Below the pieces are notes generated by a model. It made no database searches. It saw only the letters and a program-made list of their open reading frames with translations, and was not told the DNA's origin. Positions 7,933-12,702 of a stretch of 15,726 nucleotides of DNA are shown piece by piece. Location: NCBI GenBank assembly GCA_947628125.1, contig CANQYR010000014.1, positions 1-15,726 on the forward strand. Direction: 5' to 3'. The translations under genes were made by a program, and so were the position numbers. Origin of the DNA: an uncultured Bacilli bacterium. Lineage in GTDB: Bacteria; Bacillota_I; Bacilli_A; RF39; UBA660. Each line of letters starts with the position of its first letter. The first letter of the stretch is position 1.

Positions 7933-8470
7933 TTTAGATGGTACTTTATACGATACCAATGATGTTAATTATTATGCTTATAAAGAAGCTTTAGCAAAGT
8001 ATGATGTTTTATTTACTCATGAGTATTTTCAAGAATTTTGTCTTGGCAAGCATTATAAAGAGTTTATCCCCCCTTTAGTTAATGATGATTTAGCCAAAAT
8101 AAATGACATTCATCATTTGAAAAAAGAATGTTATGTTAAATATTTAGATAAGGTTAAAGTTAATGAAAACTTATTTAATATCATTAAAGGTATTAAGGGT
8201 GAATATAAAATTGCTTTAGTAACAACGGCATCGAAAAAAAATACGATGGATCTTCTTAATTATACTAATAAAGCTGATTTGTTTGATTTGATTATAACCG
8301 CGGAAGATGTTACTAAAACTAAACCTGATCCCATGGCTTTTAATAAAGCTATTGCCTATTTTAAGGCGCCTATTAAAGATACTATTATCTTTGAAGATTC
8401 CCCTGTGGGCATAGCAGCGGCCAGAAAAACTGGGGCAAATGTTTTTATTGTCGATAAATTTAACCAATAA
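7913..8470 (+). CDS. HAD-superfamily phosphatase (subfamily IA, beta-phosphoglucomutase-like)
   Basis: A 185-aa HAD hydrolase, rather short for subfamily IA (usual ~210-220). Motif I is FDLDGTL near the N-terminus, motif II is the TTAS stretch, motif III Lys is in KTKPDP, and motif IV is FEDSPVGI. Such enzymes remove phosphate from, or isomerise, small phosphorylated sugars. I take the ATG at 7913, with AAAGGA nine bases before it; a TTG two codons upstream gives a slightly longer frame but worse spacing. It overlaps the kinase fusion gene by 20 bases and is the last gene of the operon. A C6 run occurs inside (8068-8073). It likely acts on an intermediate of the same pathway as the kinase and nucleotidyltransferase, but the substrate is unknown. 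Confidence 0.88.
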   Translation: MKLAIFDLDGTLYDTNDVNYYAYKEALAKYDVLFTHEYFQEFCLGKHYKEFIPPLVNDDLAKINDIHHLKKECYVKYLDKVKVNENLFNIIKGIKGEYKIALVTTASKKNTMDLLNYTNKADLFDLIITAEDVTKTKPDPMAFNKAIAYFKAPIKDTIIFEDSPVGIAAARKTGANVFIVDKFNQ

Positions 8471-8480
8471 TTTTACAGTT

Positions 8481-8533
8481 TTCGACACAAGTAGACAGTA
8501 CTTGTCAAATTATTTTCTAGTAAATTGTCAAAT
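8481..8533 (+). promoter_or_regulatory. 0A-box-like sites upstream of spo0A (probable autoregulation)
   Basis: TTCGACA at 8481-8487 is, on the minus strand, a perfect match to the Spo0A box core TGTCGAA. Two further direct copies of TTGTCAAAT at 8502-8510 and 8525-8533, 23 bp apart, differ from TTGTCGAA by one base. The last one ends five bases upstream of the extended -10 of the putative spo0A promoter, where a bound activator or repressor could act. Autoregulation of spo0A through 0A boxes is established in Bacillus; its presence here is inference. Confidence 0.55.
8487..8505. repeat. Inverted repeat between the glycan operon and spo0A
   Basis: ACAAGTA (8487-8493) and TACTTGT (8499-8505), a perfect 7-bp inverted repeat with a 5-base gap. 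No T run follows, so it is a poor intrinsic terminator. It overlaps the 0A-box-like sites and may be an operator or a weak RNA hairpin after the HAD gene. Confidence 0.6.
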
Positions 8534-8537
8534 CATC

Positions 8538-8546
8538 TGTTATTAT
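8538..8546 (+). promoter_or_regulatory. Putative spo0A promoter, extended -10
   Basis: TG-t-TATTAT: extended -10 TG at 8538-8539 and TATTAT at 8541-8546 (one mismatch to TATAAT). There is no good -35 hexamer 17 bp upstream, which is usual for extended -10 or activated promoters. The transcription start would be near 8553, about 34 bases before the spo0A ATG. I see no convincing sigma-H pair. Confidence 0.45.
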
Positions 8547-8586
8547 TTATCTAGGTGTTGTAAATAGGTTAAGAAAGGGAAAGAAA

Positions 8587-9333
8587 ATGGAAAAAATTAA
8601 AGCATTAGTAGTAGATGATAACAAAGAATTTACGAATAATGTCTTGAATTACTTTAAAGACAGCGAAATAATGGACGTTAAAAAGGTCCTACACGATGGC
8701 AAAGAAGTAACCAACTATTTACTAGCAAACGAAATTGATTTGGTAATACTAGATTTATTATTACCGGAAAAAGATGGCTTAGCCGTATTAGAAGATATGC
8801 AAAAGAATAATATTAAGACTAGGGTTATTGTCTTATCAAGTTTCATATTAGAATATGCGGTTATGATGTTAAAAAAATACAACGTTGATTATTACATGTT
8901 AAAACCTATTTCGATGGATGTTTTAGAAAAAAGAATTGTGGAAATTATGGATATGCCTAATAAGGTTATTGACAAAAACTTGGAAATTAAAACAAGTGAG
9001 TTATTACATAATCTTGGGGTACCATCGCAAATTAAAGGCTATCAATATTTAAGAGATGGTATATTACTATTATATCAAAGTGATAATTTTATTGGTGGTA
9101 TTACAAGAAACTTATATCCAGAGATTGCTAAAAAGCATTCCACTACTGCATCTCGTGTGGAAAGAGCTATAAGGCATGCGATTGAAGTATCTTGGAGTAG
9201 GGGTGATTATCAAATTATGAACAAATTATTTGGGCATAGTATTGATTTTGATCGTGCTAAACCTACTAATTCTGAATTTTTAGTTACGATAAGTGATGCG
9301 CTTCGTCTAAATAATCAAGCTATATTTAGTTAA
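8587..9333 (+). CDS. spo0A: Sporulation master regulator Spo0A
   Basis: A 248-aa response regulator. The receiver domain (about 1-122) has the acidic pair Asp10-Asp11, phospho-acceptor Asp56 in LDLLLP, the Ser-Ser segment VIVLSS and the conserved Lys in LKPIS. The C-terminal domain (about 143-248) is the Spo0A-specific DNA-binding fold, with GVPSQIKGYQYLRD and a recognition segment TTASRVERAIRHAIEV followed by WSRG and AKPTNSEF; this signature is unique to Spo0A. It controls entry into sporulation and other stationary-phase programmes by binding 0A boxes. GAAAGGGAAAG lies just before the ATG. Usual Firmicutes neighbours (spoIVB, recN) are absent here. It lies directly after the glycan operon, in the same orientation. 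Confidence 0.97.
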   Translation: MEKIKALVVDDNKEFTNNVLNYFKDSEIMDVKKVLHDGKEVTNYLLANEIDLVILDLLLPEKDGLAVLEDMQKNNIKTRVIVLSSFILEYAVMMLKKYNVDYYMLKPISMDVLEKRIVEIMDMPNKVIDKNLEIKTSELLHNLGVPSQIKGYQYLRDGILLLYQSDNFIGGITRNLYPEIAKKHSTTASRVERAIRHAIEVSWSRGDYQIMNKLFGHSIDFDRAKPTNSEFLVTISDALRLNNQAIFS

Positions 9334-9356
9334 ACTCTAATTTTGAGTTTTTTTTT
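9332..9356 (+). terminator. Intrinsic terminator after spo0A
   Basis: Stem AAACTC (9332-9337) and GAGTTT (9345-9350) with a seven-base loop, then nine T residues to 9356. The stem begins within the spo0A stop codon. Confidence 0.85.
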
Positions 9357-9376
9357 ACAATTTAAAAAAACTATAA

Positions 9377-9405
9377 TTTACTTCTTTTTCTAGTCATGAT
9401 ACAAT
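9377..9405 (+). promoter_or_regulatory. Putative promoter for the three small membrane-protein genes
   Basis: TTTACT at 9377-9382 (four of six), a 17-bp spacer, and TACAAT at 9400-9405 with an extended TG at 9397-9398. A 5-bp inverted repeat CTAGT...ACTAG (9390-9394, 9409-9413) brackets the -10 and could be an operator, but it is short. Confidence 0.6.
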
Positions 9406-9427
9406 ATTACTAGAAGGGAAGGTCATT

Positions 9428-9709
9428 ATGGAATTTATCAAACGTTGGTTATTTAAAATTATCATTGCAATTGTGTTTGTAAGTTGGGTTTCCTTAATAT
9501 TGATTGACTTCTTTCGGGCCAAGGATATGAAAAGACCACTAGTATGTTTAAGTGAAAAAACTGAAGAAAAATATGGTGGCAAATATTATGAATGTACTAG
9601 TTTTGGCTATGTTTACTTTGAATTTTCTAAAGATGATGAAACTAAAGATTACGGTTTTCGAGCCATTTTTGCTAAAGATCAAGTAGAGGAAAAATATGGT
9701 GACCAATGA
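9428..9709 (+). CDS. Small single-pass membrane protein with a cysteine pair, unknown function
   Basis: A 93-aa protein with an N-terminal membrane helix (about residues 8-28) preceded by basic residues, and an outside domain of ~60 residues with Cys40 and Cys56 that could form a disulphide. From memory, the pattern C-L-x-E...G...Y-x-C-T-x-x-G-Y recalls a hypothetical family common in uncultured gut Firmicutes; I cannot name a function. The ribosome binding site GAAGGGAAGG precedes the ATG. The stop overlaps the next start by ATGA, so it is the first gene of a three-gene unit. Confidence 0.8.
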   Translation: MEFIKRWLFKIIIAIVFVSWVSLILIDFFRAKDMKRPLVCLSEKTEEKYGGKYYECTSFGYVYFEFSKDDETKDYGFRAIFAKDQVEEKYGDQ

Positions 9710-10080
9710 AAAATAAAGCTGGCTGGGGTTTAGCGCAGATGCTAGTTTTATGTGGCATTTTAATTGCCTTTTTATTATTGATCGTCATTTTAGTTAATCA
9801 GTTATATTCAGGCTTAGAAAGTATATATAGTGATAAAAATGGTTATGAATATGAACAAATTGAAAGAAATGTTGAAGAATCTAGTAAGAAGTATTTTCAA
9901 AAGCATAAAGATAAGTCATATGTTGATAGTGATGAACTTATTTTAGAAAGTTTTTTAAGTAGGGATGAATTAATGCCTTATAATAAAGAAAATCCTTGTA
10001 TTGGCTATACCATTAAAGAAAAAGAAGCAGTTTTAAAAACATATATTAGCTGCGAAGACTATGAAACAGAGGGTTACTAA
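9706..10080 (+). CDS. Small membrane-anchored protein with a degenerate type IV pilin-like N-terminus
   Basis: A 124-aa protein. The start KNKAGWGLAQML followed by a long hydrophobic helix (to about residue 32) resembles a prepilin leader (lysine-rich, Gly at -1, hydrophobic residue at +1), but Gln stands where the +5 Glu of true pilins is expected. The ectodomain ends with Cys98-IGY...YIS-Cys116-EDYETEGY. The same C-terminal pattern occurs in the next gene, so the two are probably related. It may be a pseudopilin-like component or simply a type II membrane protein. No pilin ATPase, platform protein or peptidase gene is in the window. It is translationally coupled on both sides (ATGA and TAATG overlaps). 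Confidence 0.7.
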   Translation: MKNKAGWGLAQMLVLCGILIAFLLLIVILVNQLYSGLESIYSDKNGYEYEQIERNVEESSKKYFQKHKDKSYVDSDELILESFLSRDELMPYNKENPCIGYTIKEKEAVLKTYISCEDYETEGY

Positions 10081-10436
10081 TGAAAATAAAACAAATGCGT
10101 CTTATAAGTATCGTGTGGGGTTGTATCTTATTTTTAATCGTATCCACATTAACGGTCTTTGGTTTTATTTATAAAAATAAAATAAAGAAATATGAAGAGT
10201 TAGAAAGCAAGTTAGTTAATGCTACTGAAAAATATGTTGATGAAAAATTTTTATATCCCGAAGAAGGGAAGGTTATTAAAATAAATGCTAGTGAATTAAA
10301 AGAAAGCGAGAAAATCACAGACTTAGTAGTAAATGACATAGAATGTGATGGTTATGTAAATGTCTCTTATAATGGCAAGACATTTTCTTATAAAGCTTAT
10401 ATTACTTGCCCGGAATATAAAACTAAAGGCGCCTAA
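10080..10436 (+). CDS. Small membrane-anchored protein, C-terminal domain related to the preceding gene
   Basis: A 118-aa protein with an N-terminal helix (about residues 9-30) and an ectodomain ending in Cys89-DGYV...YIT-Cys110-PEYKTKGA. This repeats the motif C-x-G-Y...Y-I-x-C-x-x-Y-x-T-x-G of the gene before it. The preceding segment (ATEKYVDEKF) also resembles the ESSKKYFQKH segment there, as in the early helix of pilin-like proteins. The prepilin leader itself is not recognisable. The start ATG shares one base with the upstream TAA. A terminator begins at its stop. Confidence 0.72.
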   Translation: MKIKQMRLISIVWGCILFLIVSTLTVFGFIYKNKIKKYEELESKLVNATEKYVDEKFLYPEEGKVIKINASELKESEKITDLVVNDIECDGYVNVSYNGKTFSYKAYITCPEYKTKGA

Positions 10437-10452
10437 ATTAGGTGTTTTTTTT
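10430..10452 (+). terminator. Intrinsic terminator of the small membrane-protein operon
   Basis: Short stem CGCCT (10430-10434) and AGGTG (10440-10444), with one G-U pair, then eight T residues (10445-10452). It spans the stop codon of the plus-strand gene and also the stop of the convergent minus-strand gene. In the minus direction the U-tract is poor. Confidence 0.65.
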
Positions 10453-11571
10453 GGCAAAGGAAATCATTTTTTGGGTTCTTAACAGATAGTTATCATCACT
10501 TAGTTCTTCCATAACGACTTTCTTTGCTTTTAAAGAAGCATTAATAATGATTGGTTTATCATTATCCATTTTTAAATACAAAACGACATGACCGGGCATA
10601 AATAACAAAGCGGGATTATTATCTTTAATTATGTTTATTTTTTCTTCGCTTGTCATATCTTTTAAGTTAATGCCATCGTTCATATTTTCTTGGTCCTTTG
10701 AGTTGCGGGGAAAACTAAAGCCAAAAGTTTTAAAGACATTATTTACAAAGCCTGAGCAATCAACACCATAATCCATTGATCCCCAGCTATAAGGAATATT
10801 TAAATATTTAAGGGCTTGCGTATAAACATTTTCACTTGTAAATGGTAAATTACCTATCACAGCATCTTTGCTATTTATAGTTATTTCTTTTTTATCTACA
10901 TAGCCATCATCTTTTTTTATAGGTATAATGGCTAGGTAATTATCGTTATCTTTTTTTATGTATGGTATTTTATCGCCCATATCTAAGTAGGTATCAAAAA
11001 TTTTTAAAAAAGGTGTAGTTATTGTTAGGTAATGATTATTATTTGTTAAAAAGTCTAAGTCTTCATCTATCGCGTAGGCTACATCTTCTTTAGCTATCCA
11101 GCCATAGTAGGTTTTAAAAATAACAAAATAATACATTTGATCTTTACTTTCATGTAATATAAGTAAAGGGGTATTAATCGCAATCTCACTTTCTTGCAGG
11201 GTATCTAAACCATCTTGATTATCGTAATTATTATTTGTTGGAAAAGATCTTATGTTGCTTCTTTTTACGGTAATGGCTTTTTTAGCGTTTATGCTTGTTA
11301 CGTTATCTAAGTTTAAGTTATTTTCTAGCATTTGTTTTTGCAAAACTTCTTTGGGCATTTCATAGCTATTAATATATTCTAATATTTCTTCTTTCGAATA
11401 CAATGTGTTATCTAAGTCATAGATAGAGTTTGTTTTTGTCTTTATTTGGTCATTATATAAATTTATTTCTTCACTAGTTAATAAAACGTTTTCTTCTTTA
11501 GTATTTAAGTTATTATAGGTTGTCAAAATAGCTAGTATAAATAAAATAAAACCTATTAAAAATTTTTTCAA
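10438..11571 (-). CDS. Secreted NlpC/P60 cell-wall peptidase with SH3-like domains
   Basis: A 377-aa protein with an N-terminal signal or anchor helix (about residues 3-18). The order fits the YkfC-like group: an N-terminal stabilising region (about 40-95), SH3-like modules (about 100-230, with RSNIRSFPT near the start) and a C-terminal NlpC/P60 domain (about 240-377). Cys272 in DYGVDCSGF and His328 in MPGHVVLY are the catalytic pair. The third polar residue is Asn344 in IINAS, where many relatives have His. Such enzymes cleave D-glutamyl-diaminoacid bonds in peptidoglycan stems. The start is TTG, supported by a perfect AGGAGG six bases away (11578-11583). A possible extended -10 on the minus strand (TGATATATT, 11591-11599) would give a very short leader, so its promoter is uncertain. 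It is convergent with the small membrane-protein operon. Confidence 0.88.
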   Translation of the reverse strand: MKKFLIGFILFILAILTTYNNLNTKEENVLLTSEEINLYNDQIKTKTNSIYDLDNTLYSKEEILEYINSYEMPKEVLQKQMLENNLNLDNVTSINAKKAITVKRSNIRSFPTNNNYDNQDGLDTLQESEIAINTPLLILHESKDQMYYFVIFKTYYGWIAKEDVAYAIDEDLDFLTNNNHYLTITTPFLKIFDTYLDMGDKIPYIKKDNDNYLAIIPIKKDDGYVDKKEITINSKDAVIGNLPFTSENVYTQALKYLNIPYSWGSMDYGVDCSGFVNNVFKTFGFSFPRNSKDQENMNDGINLKDMTSEEKINIIKDNNPALLFMPGHVVLYLKMDNDKPIIINASLKAKKVVMEELSDDNYLLRTQKMISFAKKNT

Positions 11572-11669
11572 ATTAATCCTCCTTTTTTAAAATATATCAC
11601 ATTTTTGTTTTTTAAAAATAAATCGGACAATGTTTGCCAAAAAATTCCCTTATTTATACAAATTTTTTG

Positions 11670-11699
11670 TTGACAAATCATAAATTATAATGTTAAGAT
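11670..11699 (+). promoter_or_regulatory. str operon promoter (rpsL-rpsG-fusA)
   Basis: Perfect TTGACA at 11670-11675, an 18-bp spacer, and TAAGAT at 11694-11699 with an extended TG at 11691-11692. A TATAAT at 11686-11691 is a better hexamer but only 10 bp from the -35, so it cannot pair with it. Transcription should start near 11706, leaving a leader of about 90 bases. Confidence 0.65.
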
Positions 11700-11719
11700 A
11701 TCAATGACTTTTTAAGTTT

Positions 11720-11739
11720 GGTTTTACATATGTAGAACC
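11720..11739 (+). promoter_or_regulatory. Leader hairpin of the str operon
   Basis: GGTTTTAC (11720-11727) pairs with GTAGAACC (11732-11739) around a four-base loop: eight pairs with one G-U. No T run follows. It lies in the untranslated leader of rpsL and could be a regulatory or stabilising element. I do not recognise it as a known ribosomal-protein leader. Confidence 0.5.
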
Positions 11740-11794
11740 TTATTTAAAGGAAATGTTGATACACCTGGAAGTGTGTTAATAGAAAGGAGAAAAA

Positions 11795-12208
11795 ATGACT
11801 ACAATTAATCAATTAGTAAAAAAAGGAAGAAGTAAGAAAACTAAAAAGAGTAAAAGTCCCGTTTTAAATGTTGGTTTAAATACTTTGGAGCGAAAGCAAA
11901 CAAATAATCCCAGTCCTCAAAAACGTGGTGTATGTACTCGTGTAGGTACGAAAACGCCAAAGAAACCGAATTCAGCGTTACGTAAGTATGCGCGTGTTCG
12001 TTTATCAAATGGTAAAGAAGTTGATACTTATATTCCTGGTGAAGGTCACAATTTACAAGAGCACAGTGTTGTCTTAATAAGAGGCGGTCGTGTTAAAGAC
12101 TTAATTGGTGTTCGGTATCATGTAATTCGTGGAACTTTGGATACTCAAGGTGTTGCTAATCGTAAGCAAGGACGTAGTAAATATGGCGCGAAGAAGCCTA
12201 AAAAATAA
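11795..12208 (+). CDS. rpsL: 30S ribosomal protein S12
   Basis: A 137-aa S12 of the decoding centre, with the Firmicutes-type extended N-terminal part. TPKKPNSALRK and GEGHNLQEHS are as expected. The second decoding loop reads GGRVKDLIGVRYH: the methylthiolated Asp (Asp102) and preceding Lys101 are present, but Ile104 stands where KDLPG has proline in E. coli and B. subtilis (E. coli Pro90). The first-loop lysine is present (Lys56/Lys57). AGAAAGGAGA is upstream of the ATG. It is the first gene of the str operon. Confidence 0.98.
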   Translation: MTTINQLVKKGRSKKTKKSKSPVLNVGLNTLERKQTNNPSPQKRGVCTRVGTKTPKKPNSALRKYARVRLSNGKEVDTYIPGEGHNLQEHSVVLIRGGRVKDLIGVRYHVIRGTLDTQGVANRKQGRSKYGAKKPKK

Positions 12209-12225
12209 TAGAAGGAGGAAAAGTT

Positions 12226-12693
12226 ATGCGTAAAAGAAGAGCAATTAAAAAAGATGTATTGCCTGATTCTATATATCAATCAAAAGTTGTAACAAAATTA
12301 ATTAATCAGATTATGCAAGATGGAAAAAAAGGAATTGCCCAAAAGATTTTATATGATGCTTTTGCAATTGTTGAAAAGAAAACGGAAAAGCCAGCAATTG
12401 AAGTATTTAATAGTGCCTTAGAAAATATAAAACCTATGCTTGAAGTAAAATCTCGTCGTGTTGGTGGTTCTAATTATCAAGTGCCAATTGAAGTTAGTGA
12501 AGAACGAAGTCAAACTCTTGCCTTACGTTGGCTTGTTAATTATGCTAAAAATCGTAATGGCAAAGGTATGGCCCTTAATTTAGCTAATGAAATAATGGAT
12601 GCTGCTAATGGCACAGGTGGGGCAGTTAAAAAACGTGAAGATACTCACAAGATGGCAGAAGCTAATAAAGCGTTTGCTCATTATAGATGGTAG
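12226..12693 (+). CDS. rpsG: 30S ribosomal protein S7
   Basis: A 155-aa S7, the assembly-initiating protein of the 30S head, of normal length. MRKRRAIKK at the start, the SRRVGGSNYQVP segment and the C-terminal KREDTHKMAEANKAF are all typical. GAAGGAGG is just ahead of the ATG. It lies 17 bases after rpsL and 9 bases before fusA. Confidence 0.98.
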   Translation: MRKRRAIKKDVLPDSIYQSKVVTKLINQIMQDGKKGIAQKILYDAFAIVEKKTEKPAIEVFNSALENIKPMLEVKSRRVGGSNYQVPIEVSEERSQTLALRWLVNYAKNRNGKGMALNLANEIMDAANGTGGAVKKREDTHKMAEANKAFAHYRW

Positions 12694-12702
12694 GAGGAAG
12701 TT

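Noticed and set aside
8068..8073. C6 run inside the HAD gene as a contingency locus
   Set aside because: Six bases is short for efficient slippage and it encodes normal residues (Pro-Pro) in frame. Worth only a glance in the reads.
8216..8488. Minus-strand open frame opposite the HAD gene, and similar ones at 5566-5751, 9394-9582 and 13806-14012
   Set aside because: Shadows of well-supported plus-strand genes, with no ribosome binding site or recognisable domain.
8487..8505. Inverted repeat as an intrinsic terminator for the glycan operon
   Set aside because: Stem of only 7 bp, AT-rich, with no following T run. Kept as a repeat or possible operator instead.
11620..11632. 0A-box-like sequence (TTGTCCGA on the minus strand) before the NlpC/P60 gene
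   Set aside because: Does not match the TGTCGAA core and stands alone.
11686..11691. Perfect TATAAT as -10 of the str promoter
   Set aside because: Only 10 bp from TTGACA. The TG-t-TAAGAT at 18 bp is the workable partner.
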